A DNA stretch of 64,000 nucleotides from Planctomycetota bacterium (lineage in GTDB: Bacteria; Planctomycetota; UBA1135; GCA-002686595): contig JASLMK010000078.1 in the NCBI GenBank assembly GCA_030746555.1, positions 112,988-176,987 on the forward strand. Reading direction: 5' to 3'. Position 1 is the first letter of the stretch; each line of letters opens with the position of its first letter. A program made the translations under genes and the position numbers. Positions 34,925-42,663 of the stretch are shown piece after piece. The notes under the pieces are model-generated. The model ran no database searches and was not told the origin of the DNA. It worked only from the letters and a program-made list of their open reading frames with translations.

Positions 34925-37321
34925 ATGATCACCGCCGCCGCACTCCTGTTCATCGCCCTCTCCACGCCCGTGCCCGCCCCGCCCGAAGACCCCGCACACC
35001 AGGAGGATCGGTGGGTCGTGTACGAGGGAGGCGAGGGCGCCGGGGCGGGCAAGCACCTCGTCTTCGTCTCCGGGGACGAGGAGTACCGCTCCGAGGAAGC
35101 CCTGCCCATGCTGGCGCAGATCCTGGCCCGCCGTCACGGCTTCCGCTGCACGGTCCTGTTCTCCCAGGACCCAGAGACCGGCGTCATCGACCCGAACAAC
35201 CAGACCCACATCCCCGGGCTCTCGGCCGTGGACTCCGCGGACGTCCTGATCCTCTTCCTGCGCTTCCGCGAGCTCCCCGACGGGGACATGAAGCACATCG
35301 TCGACCACGTCGAGTCGGGCGGATCGGTGATCGGCATCCGCACCGCCACCCACGCCTTCGCCTACAAGCGCAACCCCGAGAGTCCCTACGCCCACTACTC
35401 CTGGCGCGACACGAAGTGGAAGGGCGGCTTCGGCCGCCAGGTGCTCGGCGAGACCTGGGTCTCCCACCACGGAGGCCACGGCTCCCAGAGCACCCGCGGC
35501 CTGATCGTCGCCGAACACGCCGACCACCCCATCCTGCGCGGGGTGACCGACATCTGGGGACCGACCGACGTCTACGGGGTGCGCGAGCTCCCCGCGGGCA
35601 CGAGGGTGCTCGTCCGCGGCCAGGTGCTCGCTGGGATGAAGCCCACCGACGCGCCGGTCGAGGGCCGCCAGAACGACCCCATGATGCCCTTGATCTGGAT
35701 CCGCGATTACGAGGGCGCCGCCGGGAAGTCCTCGCGCGTGCTGTGCTCCACCATCGGGGCCTCGGTGGACTTCGAGAGCGCCGGGCTGCGGCGCTTGATG
35801 GTCAACGCCTGCTACTGGGGCGCGGGCCTGGAGGAGTCCGTCCCGGCCTTGGCCGACGTCGAGTACCTGCGCCCCTACGAGCCGACCTTCTTCGGCTTCG
35901 GGAAGTTCCGCAAGGACGTCAAGCCCCGAGACCTGCTCGAGGGTCGAGACCGCCCTGTCGAGGCGCGCCGGATCGAGGTAGAGGGCGTCGGGATCGACCT
36001 CCCGCTCCTGTTCGCCGCCGCGGGCGACCTGACAACGCCCGAGGACTGGCCCCAGTGGCGAGGTCCGAACCACGACGGCTCGGTGGAGGCGAGCGACCTG
36101 CCGACCGAGTTCAGCAAGACCGAGGGCGTGCGCTGGGCGGTCGACCTGCCCGGCTCCGGCGCCGGCACGCCCGCCATCCTCGGCGAGCGCGTGTTCGTCT
36201 CCTCCATCGACGACGCCGCGGGCTCCTTCGTCGCGATCTGCCTGGACCGCGAGAGCGGCGAGGAGCGCTGGCGCCGCAAGCCCGACAGCGGCTACCGCCC
36301 GGCGGGGAACGGGGGCGACACCTGGCTGCACGACCGCAGCAACTACGCCTCGCCCTCGCCGGTCACCGACGGCGAGCGCGCCGTGTTCTTCTTCGGCAAC
36401 GGCGACCTGGTCGCCTACGACATGGAGGGCGAGAAGCTGTGGATCCGCAATCTCCAGAAGGACTTCGGGCAGTTCACGTTCCAGTGGACCTTCTCCTCCA
36501 GCCCTACCCTGTGGGAGGACACCCTGTTCATGCAGATCCTGCAACGCGACACCAAGGTCTACGGCCACGGCAACGACGGGAATCCGTCCTTCCTGCTCGC
36601 CATGGACCCCGACACCGGCGAGACGCGCTTCAAGCACATCCGACCGTCCGACGCGCGCAAGGAGTCCCTGGAGTCCTACGCCACGCCGACGCCCTACGTC
36701 GGGACAGGCGGCCGCAAGGAGTTGCTCGTCGTGGGGGGCGACGTCGTCACGGGCCACGATCCCAAGACCGGCGACGAGCTCTGGCGATGGGGAACGTGGA
36801 ACACCGACCACCGCGAGGAGTGGTGGCGGTTGGTGCCCTCGGTCGTCGTGGGTGGGGGCCACGCCCTGATCTGCGCTCCCAAGCGCGCCCCGGTCTTCGC
36901 GGTGCGCCTGGGCGGCGAGGGCGACCTCGGAGAGAAGGGCCTGGCCTGGAAGAGCGGAGGGCGCCGAAACCCCCTCTCCTCCGACGTGCCCACGCCTCTG
37001 TTCTACATGGAGCGCTTCTTCGTCCTGAGCGACGTGGCGAAGGCTCTCTCGCGGGTGGATCCCGCGACGGGCGAGGCGGAGTGGACCATCGAGCTGCCCG
37101 GCCGAGACCGATGGCGATCGTCCCCCACCGGGGCGGACGGTCACATCTGGTTCATGGACCACGCCGGGGACGTGCTGATCGTCGATCCCGCCGACGGGTC
37201 GATCGTCAACCACATCCCCATGGGCGAGGAAGACGCGGACAAGATCCGCTCCTCGATCGCCGTGGCCCACGACCATCTCTTCATCCGCACCAACACCAGG
37301 CTCTTCTGCGTGGGCGGCTGA
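34925..37321 (+). CDS. ThuA-like domain fused to PQQ-like beta-propeller, exported
   Basis: 798 residues from ATG 34925. A short hydrophobic leader (about 1-20) is followed by a ThuA/trehalose-utilisation-like class I glutamine-amidotransferase-fold domain (about 35-300): 'KHLVFVSGDEEYRSEEALPML', 'ADVLILFLRFRELPDGDMKHI', 'GGSVIGIRTATHAF', 'TWVSHHGGHG'. Residues ~375-798 are an eight-bladed PQQ/BamB-like propeller starting 'WPQWRGPNHDGSV' and carrying repeats such as 'GTPAILGERVFVSS' and 'LFIRTNTRLFCVGG'. The fusion is unusual in that each half is usually a separate exported planctomycete protein. Function is unknown; sugar sensing or modification is inferred from ThuA. Confidence 0.86.
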   Translation: MITAAALLFIALSTPVPAPPEDPAHQEDRWVVYEGGEGAGAGKHLVFVSGDEEYRSEEALPMLAQILARRHGFRCTVLFSQDPETGVIDPNNQTHIPGLSAVDSADVLILFLRFRELPDGDMKHIVDHVESGGSVIGIRTATHAFAYKRNPESPYAHYSWRDTKWKGGFGRQVLGETWVSHHGGHGSQSTRGLIVAEHADHPILRGVTDIWGPTDVYGVRELPAGTRVLVRGQVLAGMKPTDAPVEGRQNDPMMPLIWIRDYEGAAGKSSRVLCSTIGASVDFESAGLRRLMVNACYWGAGLEESVPALADVEYLRPYEPTFFGFGKFRKDVKPRDLLEGRDRPVEARRIEVEGVGIDLPLLFAAAGDLTTPEDWPQWRGPNHDGSVEASDLPTEFSKTEGVRWAVDLPGSGAGTPAILGERVFVSSIDDAAGSFVAICLDRESGEERWRRKPDSGYRPAGNGGDTWLHDRSNYASPSPVTDGERAVFFFGNGDLVAYDMEGEKLWIRNLQKDFGQFTFQWTFSSSPTLWEDTLFMQILQRDTKVYGHGNDGNPSFLLAMDPDTGETRFKHIRPSDARKESLESYATPTPYVGTGGRKELLVVGGDVVTGHDPKTGDELWRWGTWNTDHREEWWRLVPSVVVGGGHALICAPKRAPVFAVRLGGEGDLGEKGLAWKSGGRRNPLSSDVPTPLFYMERFFVLSDVAKALSRVDPATGEAEWTIELPGRDRWRSSPTGADGHIWFMDHAGDVLIVDPADGSIVNHIPMGEEDADKIRSSIAVAHDHLFIRTNTRLFCVGG

Positions 37322-37337
37322 GCGCGCTCCCGGCGCG

Positions 37338-38441
37338 TCAGATGCGCTGGAAGAACCAGAACAGCCCCAATCCGGCGACGGCGACCGAGCCGACCCGCCG
37401 TACCCACAGGGGCGCGAGGAAGGGATCCTCCTCGTCGGGGTTGCGCGGCAACAGGCGCAGGACGGCCACCAACACGAGCACGACGGCCACCTGCCCCAGC
37501 TCCACGCCGAGGTTGAAGGAGAACAGCGCCATGGCGCGGGCGTGCTCGCGCACGAGCGAGGCTGCCAGGAAGCCGGCGAAGCCCAGGCCATGGATCAGGC
37601 CGAAGACGAAGGCCTCCACCCAGCGCGGGCGGGCGAGCCGCGGGTAGGCGAGGTTGTCCACGGCAACGTAGGCGATCGAGAGGGCGATGGCCGCCTCGAT
37701 GAACCGCGCGTGGGCGGAGAGGTCCACGACGCCCAGGGCGGAGAGCGCCAGGCTCACCGAGTGGGCCAGGGTGAAGGCCGTCACCACGGCCAGGAGGGAG
37801 CCCAGCCGCCGTGAGCACAACACGAGGGCGAAGACGAAGCACAGATGGTCCCACCCATCGAGGATGTGCTCCCACCCCAGCCGCAGGAACACGCCGAAGG
37901 CACCGCGCCCCTCGGGGTCGGAGCGGCCGGTGGGCGTGCCCTGGTTGAGGATGAAGTGGTCCGTCACCCCGTCGGGCCACTCGATCGTCGCCAGGTCGAT
38001 GTGGTCGGGGCTCGTCTCCCAGAACAGCGTCACGTCCAGGAGGACGTCGCGGATCGGGACGCGGGCGGGGAAGGTCATCGTGAGCTCGATCGCGCCAGCG
38101 CCGTAGCCGAGGGGATCGCGTGGCCCCGCCTCCTCCAGGATCATGCCCTCCAGCTCTGCCAGGAGCGCCTGACCGCCGCGGTGCTCGCGGTCGCTGCCGG
38201 TGATGACGAGGTAGTGGGCCTTGGCGTACTCGAAGATCGCCCGGCGGCGAGCCTCGACCTCCGCCTCGGTCACGGTGCCGTCCTCGTCGGCGTCCAGCCC
38301 TTCGATCACCTCCAGGAACGACAGCACCTGACAGCGCAGGGTGACGTGCGCCCGCTCGCCCTCCACGCGCACGAGGGAGCTGCTCATCGAGTTGGGGTGA
38401 CCAACGGCGGGGAGGAGGACCAACAGGAGCGGGAGGAGCAT
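37338..38441 (-). CDS. HupE/UreJ-type membrane protein with EF-hand-bearing ectodomain
   Basis: 367 residues from ATG 38441, chosen because it starts directly with the signal segment 'MLLPLLLVLLPAVG'. The N-terminal ~185 residues form an exported domain with one EF-hand-like loop 'DADEDGTVTEAEVE' (about 50-63). The C-terminal ~180 residues have about six transmembrane helices with the HupE motifs 'LGWEHILDGWDHLCFVFALVL', 'VTAFTLAHSVSLALS' and 'FGLIHGLGFAGFL'. HupE/UreJ homologues transport nickel or cobalt; in this longer branch with an ectodomain the substrate is not known. It converges on the ThuA-PQQ gene (16-bp gap) and is divergent from the TPR lipoprotein (71 bp). Confidence 0.84.
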   Translation of the reverse strand: MLLPLLLVLLPAVGHPNSMSSSLVRVEGERAHVTLRCQVLSFLEVIEGLDADEDGTVTEAEVEARRRAIFEYAKAHYLVITGSDREHRGGQALLAELEGMILEEAGPRDPLGYGAGAIELTMTFPARVPIRDVLLDVTLFWETSPDHIDLATIEWPDGVTDHFILNQGTPTGRSDPEGRGAFGVFLRLGWEHILDGWDHLCFVFALVLCSRRLGSLLAVVTAFTLAHSVSLALSALGVVDLSAHARFIEAAIALSIAYVAVDNLAYPRLARPRWVEAFVFGLIHGLGFAGFLAASLVREHARAMALFSFNLGVELGQVAVVLVLVAVLRLLPRNPDEEDPFLAPLWVRRVGSVAVAGLGLFWFFQRI

Positions 38442-38512
38442 GATCCGTGGGTGTCGGACAAGCGCCGAATGCGCTGCGGAACGGGCGAGGGCGAAGGCTA
38501 GCATGGCCCATC

Positions 38513-39892
38513 GTGGAGCGCCTGCCGAACTTGCTGGTCGGGGCGTTCGTCGCGGCCCTCGCCGGGTGCGACGTCCGCCTGCCCGACTCCCCGCCCGCGC
38601 CGACCGCGCCCCTCGCCGACGGAGTCCGCGAGGCGGTCGAGGCCCGGCTGGCCGGAGTGCGCGAGGCGCCCGAGGACGTCGAGGGCTGGCTGGAGCTGGC
38701 CATGACCTACGAGGCCAACGGACTGGCCGCGGACGCGGTGACGGCCTACGAGCGGGCGGTGAAGCTCGACGGGAGCTCCCCGCGCGCCTGGCACCACCTC
38801 GCCCGTGCTCGCGCCCGGCGCGGCGACCCGTGGGGAGCCATCTCCGCGGCCGAGCGCGCCTGCGCCCTCGCGCCGGACTACGCTCCCGCCTTCTGGAGGC
38901 ACGGCGGCTGGCTCTTGGAGTCCGGCCGCCTCGAGGAGGCCGCCGCGGCGTTCACCCGCGCGCGCGAGATCGACCCTTCCGATCCCGCCGGCGCATGGGG
39001 CCTGGCGCGGATCGCCCTGCAACGCGGCCGGGCCGAGGAGGCGCTCTCCTTGCTCGCCCTCGACGCACCGCGCCCGCCCTACACCCACCACCTCCTGGCC
39101 GCCGCCCACCGCATGGCGGGCGACGAGCAGGCCGCCGCCGCTGAGGGAGCCCTCTCCGGCCCCCCGACCTGGCGCGACCCGTGGGCGGCGGAGGTCGCCG
39201 GCCGGCGCGCGGGGATCCACCGTCGCCTCGCAGCCGCCAGCACCGCCGCCGCGGCGGGAGAGTACGCCCGCTCGGCAAAGGTCCTCGAGCAGCTGCGCGC
39301 CGAGGACCCGCGTGACGTCAACGTCGCCGGCATGCTGGCCGACGTCTACCTGGCCTTGGAGCGCCCCGCCGCGGCCGTGGCACTGCTGCTCTCGACGCGC
39401 GATCGGGTCGGCCGGCACTACCGCGTCGCCTACAACCTCGGCAACGCCCACGAGTTCGCCGGCGACGACGAGCGGGCCCTGGCGGAGTTCGAACAGTGCC
39501 TGCGCCTGCACCCCAGATTCGGCCTGGCCCACTTCCGGCGCGGCCGCCTGCTCGCGCGCGCCCGCCGGGACGAAGACGCCCTGAACGCCCTGGCGGAGGC
39601 CGAGCGCCTCGGCCAGGCCTCGGCGGACCTGTGCGGCCTGCGCGCGACGGCGCTCCTGCGCCTCGGTCGCGCCGCACCGGCCCTCGCCCTGCTCGAACAG
39701 GGCTGCCGCGCCTGGCCCGAGGCCCTGCCTCTGGCCGTCACGCGAACCGAGGCCCTGATCGCCCACGGCACCCTGGCCGAGGCGGAGGCCGCCGTGAGCG
39801 CCCTCGAGGCGGTGACCGGCGAGGAAGAGCGCGCCCAGGCGTTGCGCGCCCGGCTGATCGCGCGTTCGGCGACGGAGAGGGACGAGGAGTGA
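38513..39892 (+). CDS. TPR-repeat lipoprotein
   Basis: 459 residues with a GTG start at 38513, chosen for the lipoprotein leader 'LLVGAFVAALAGC'. The protein is nearly all TPR helices: 'EGWLELAMTYEANGLAADAVTAYERAVKLD', 'PAFWRHGGWLLESGRLEEAAAAFTRAREID', 'HYRVAYNLGNAHEFAGDDERALAEFEQCLRL'. There are about nine repeats in two blocks split by an Ala/Arg-rich linker (~215-250). TPR lipoproteins of this size are docking scaffolds. Its stop (TGA) overlaps the GTG of the CRTAC1 gene by 4 bp, so the two are translationally coupled. This TPR + ASPIC/CRTAC1 pair recurs in planctomycetes and suggests a shared outer-surface complex. Confidence 0.87.
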   Translation: MERLPNLLVGAFVAALAGCDVRLPDSPPAPTAPLADGVREAVEARLAGVREAPEDVEGWLELAMTYEANGLAADAVTAYERAVKLDGSSPRAWHHLARARARRGDPWGAISAAERACALAPDYAPAFWRHGGWLLESGRLEEAAAAFTRAREIDPSDPAGAWGLARIALQRGRAEEALSLLALDAPRPPYTHHLLAAAHRMAGDEQAAAAEGALSGPPTWRDPWAAEVAGRRAGIHRRLAAASTAAAAGEYARSAKVLEQLRAEDPRDVNVAGMLADVYLALERPAAAVALLLSTRDRVGRHYRVAYNLGNAHEFAGDDERALAEFEQCLRLHPRFGLAHFRRGRLLARARRDEDALNALAEAERLGQASADLCGLRATALLRLGRAAPALALLEQGCRAWPEALPLAVTRTEALIAHGTLAEAEAAVSALEAVTGEEERAQALRARLIARSATERDEE

Positions 39893-41550
39893 GCGGGACC
39901 GCTTGCCGCCTCGCCAATCTGGGCCTCCTGCTCGCCTGCACCGGCTGCGACTCGGGAGGCGCCGGGACGCGGTGGTTCGCCGAGGTCGCCTTCGACGCGG
40001 GCCTGGAGTTCCACCACCATTCCGGCCACGAGCCCGGGCGCTTCTGGATGCCCGAGATCATGGGCGGCGGCGCCGCGCTCCTCGACGCCGACGGGGACGG
40101 GCGCCTCGACGTCTACCTCGTCCAGAGCGGCACGCCCGCCGCCGGCTCCCTGGCCGGCGGCGCCAACCGCCTGTTCCTCAACCGCTCGGAGGGAGGGGGC
40201 CTCTCCTTCGAGGACGCCGGACCCCACAGCGGCGCGGGCGACGAGGGCTACGGGATGGGCGTGGCCACCGGCGACTTCGACGGCGACGGGGACGTCGACC
40301 TGTACGTGACCAACTACGGTCCCAACGTCCTCCTGACCAACGAAGGCGAGGGGCGCTTCCGCGACGTGACCCAGCGGGCGGGCGTGGGTGACGCCGGTTG
40401 GGGGACGAGCGCCGCCTTCGTGGACTACGACCGCGACGGCCTGCTCGACCTGTTCGTGACCAACTACCTCGACTGGACCGTCGAGGGGGAGCTCACCTGC
40501 CACGACAAGCTCGGGCGCCGCGACTACTGCAACCCCGACAACTACAGGAGCCCGGCCTTCGACGTCCTCTACCGCAACGAGGGCGACGGCCGCTTCAGCG
40601 ACGTCAGCCGCGAGAGCGGCATCGCCTCCAAGCCGGGCACGGGCCTGGGTGTGGCCTGCGCGGACTTCGACGGAGACGGCTGGATCGACGTCTTCGTCGC
40701 CAACGACCTCATGCCCGACGTCCTGTGGCGCAATCAAGGCGACGGGCGGTTCGTAGACGTCGCCGTGAGCGCCGGCTGCGCCGTGGACGAGTACGGGACG
40801 AGCAAGGCCGGCATGGGCGTGGGGGTCGCCGACGTAGACGACGACGGAGACCCAGACCTGTTGGTCGGCAACCTCAACGGCCAGTCCGACTCCTTCTTCC
40901 TGAACGCCGACGGGCGCTTCGCCGACCGCACCCACATCGCCGGCCTGGGCTCGGTCAGCCGCCCCTTCACGCGCTTCGGCCTGGGCCTGGTCGACTTCGA
41001 CGGCGACGGCCACCTCGACCTGTTCGAGGCCAACGGTCGGGTGAACATGCAGGGGAACGACTACAGCGGAGATCCCTACGCCGAGCCCGACCTGTTGATG
41101 CGCGGTGGGGCGGGTCCGCGCTTCACCGAGGTCCCCGGCGCCGGGCTCGACCGCGCGGCCGTCGGCTCCGGCCGGGGCGCCGCCTTCGGCGACCTCGACG
41201 ACGACGGCGCCACCGACGTCGTCGTCGTCAACCGCGACGGGCCCGCCTTCCTGCTGCACAACGTGGTCGCCGCGCGCGGCGGCTGGGTCGGCTTCCGCCT
41301 CCTCGACGAAGAGGGCCGCTTCCTCCCCCACGCGACCTTGTCCTGCACCGTGGGCGAGCGGCGCGTCACCCGCACGGCCCGCACGGCGAGCAGCTACTGC
41401 TCCGCCAACGACCCGCGCGTCCTCGTGGGCCTGGGAGGAGAGGGCCTCGCCGAGGACGTCGAGGTCCTCTGGCCCGACGGCCGCCGCGAGTCCTTCGGCG
41501 GCCGGGGCGCCGGGGTCTACCACGAGCTCCGCCGCGGCGGGGGTCTCTAG
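39889..41550 (+). CDS. CRTAC1/ASPIC-UnbV family FG-GAP lipoprotein
   Basis: 553 residues, GTG start (overlapping the upstream TGA) giving a lipobox ending LACTGC. Nearly all of the protein is FG-GAP/VCBS repeat: 'GGGAALLDADGDGRLDVYLVQ', 'GVATGDFDGDGDVDLYVTNY', 'CADFDGDGWIDVFVAND', 'GVADVDDDGDPDLLVGNLNG'. Each has a calcium-binding DxDxDG loop. The C-terminus 'GGWVGFRLLDEEGRFLPHATLSCTVGERRVTR...SYCSANDPRVLVGLG' is the ASPIC/UnbV module. The product should be an outer-membrane or surface beta-propeller. Its TAG stop (41548-41550) is formed by the CTAG that flanks the left end of the MITE-like element, so insertion may have changed its last residues. Confidence 0.9.
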   Translation: MSGTACRLANLGLLLACTGCDSGGAGTRWFAEVAFDAGLEFHHHSGHEPGRFWMPEIMGGGAALLDADGDGRLDVYLVQSGTPAAGSLAGGANRLFLNRSEGGGLSFEDAGPHSGAGDEGYGMGVATGDFDGDGDVDLYVTNYGPNVLLTNEGEGRFRDVTQRAGVGDAGWGTSAAFVDYDRDGLLDLFVTNYLDWTVEGELTCHDKLGRRDYCNPDNYRSPAFDVLYRNEGDGRFSDVSRESGIASKPGTGLGVACADFDGDGWIDVFVANDLMPDVLWRNQGDGRFVDVAVSAGCAVDEYGTSKAGMGVGVADVDDDGDPDLLVGNLNGQSDSFFLNADGRFADRTHIAGLGSVSRPFTRFGLGLVDFDGDGHLDLFEANGRVNMQGNDYSGDPYAEPDLLMRGGAGPRFTEVPGAGLDRAAVGSGRGAAFGDLDDDGATDVVVVNRDGPAFLLHNVVAARGGWVGFRLLDEEGRFLPHATLSCTVGERRVTRTARTASSYCSANDPRVLVGLGGEGLAEDVEVLWPDGRRESFGGRGAGVYHELRRGGGL

Positions 41551-41750
41551 CCCGGATGATTCATGAAGACGTGCACCAGACACAGCAGCTCGGTTCCTGG
41601 TGGTGCTTTTCGGGTTCTGGCGACGCAGGCGACCCTGAACGGGTCGTCGAGGAAGCCAGGTTCCGCAAAAGCGCCGCCAGGGGCCGAGAGGCCGTCGAAG
41701 ACGGCCGGTTGCGAAGTCTGGTGTGCGTGTTCATGAATGATCCGGGCTAG
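41547..41750. mobile_element. MITE-like element with 30-bp inverted ends and CTAG flanks (copy B)
   Basis: The left end 41551-41580 and the right end 41746-41717 read inward as the same 30-bp terminal inverted repeat with 4 mismatches (26/30); both begin CCCGGATSATTCATGAA. CTAG is present on both sides (41547-41550 and 41747-41750), consistent with a 4-bp target duplication. The interior (196 bp without flanks) has no transposase, but includes the hairpin GGCCGTC-GAA-GACGGCC shared with copies A and C. This is the structure of a non-autonomous transposable element. The TIR start and 4-bp duplication recall some transposase families with CTAG/YTAR targets, but I cannot name the family. The element sits exactly between two convergent genes. 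Confidence 0.82.
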
Positions 41751-42448
41751 CGTGTCTCGACCCGCCAGGCGGCCTCCACCGCCCGCAGGCCCTCGGGATC
41801 GACCTCCGCCAGCTCCGCGCGGTCGAAGGGGTAGTAGTCGTTCTTGCCGAAGTACGCCTCGCTCGTCTCGGCGAAGTACTCCATGTGGTTGGTCAGGCCG
41901 TAGTGCCGGCGCGGCTGGCCGGAGACGTGCACGACCGACTCGAAGCGCTTGGAAGCCACGGCCCGCTCCCAGGCCCGCAGGATCGGCTCGTGGTCGAAGC
42001 CCAGGACCGCGTCGTGCCAGGCGTGGGCCAGCTCGTGCAGCATCACCCAGGGCTGGCTCTGGGTGCGCATCAGCTCGACGAAGTCCCGCGCGCGCGGGAT
42101 GTGCACGGTCTTGGCCAGCGCCGGGTCGTGGCGGTGCTCGATCAGCCAGTTGACGTCAGGGTGGTACTGGATGCGGTCGAGGGCGTGGTCGGCGTCGACG
42201 CGGATCGCGAACCGCCGCAGCTCCTCCACGCGCTCTCGAGGCAGGGTGGCGGCGATCTCGGCCAGCTCGCCGGTCAGGGTCGCGAGGGCCTCCGCGCCGA
42301 CGGCCGCGTCCACTCCGTCCACGAGGGCACGGTCCATCGAGACGGTCCAGCCCTCGACCTCGACGGTCGCGTGGCCACGGGGGGCGACGTCCTGCGCCGT
42401 GGCGGAGCAGCCCGCCAGGACGAGGACGAACAACAAGTTGCGCGTCAT
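41747..42448 (-). CDS. HExxH metallopeptidase-like lipoprotein
   Basis: 233 residues. Lipoprotein leader 'LLFVLVLAGC' is followed by a helical/beta region and a gluzincin-type zinc site H138-E-L-A-H142 in 'VMLHELAHAWHD'. A likely third ligand is the Glu of 'NHMEYFAETSEAYFGKNDYYPFDR', about 50 residues downstream. That spacing and the 'EYFAETSEAYFG' motif resemble lethal-factor-like or M-type peptidases of unknown substrate. The catalytic Glu of HExxH is present, so activity is plausible. The stop TAG lies in the CTAG at the right end of the MITE-like element, mirroring the gene on the other side. Upstream, 215 bp separate it from the large sulfatase-like gene transcribed in the same direction. 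Confidence 0.78.
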   Translation of the reverse strand: MTRNLLFVLVLAGCSATAQDVAPRGHATVEVEGWTVSMDRALVDGVDAAVGAEALATLTGELAEIAATLPRERVEELRRFAIRVDADHALDRIQYHPDVNWLIEHRHDPALAKTVHIPRARDFVELMRTQSQPWVMLHELAHAWHDAVLGFDHEPILRAWERAVASKRFESVVHVSGQPRRHYGLTNHMEYFAETSEAYFGKNDYYPFDRAELAEVDPEGLRAVEAAWRVETR

Positions 42449-42663
42449 GGTCTCCTCCTCGACGACCTCCCCTCGCCCCGCCGCCAGGCTCCGACGACCG
42501 TCGGGCCCTCTGGTCTGGGAGCGACGCCCACAGGCGCCGTGTCGCGGATCTCCTCCTCCCGACCACGACGAACGCGAGGCCGAGGCCTCGAAGCGGCCAG
42601 CCTACCAAGCCGGCGCGATTCCCGCAGCGGCCCGCCCCGACTCCCGCGCCGGGCCGGAACCGT

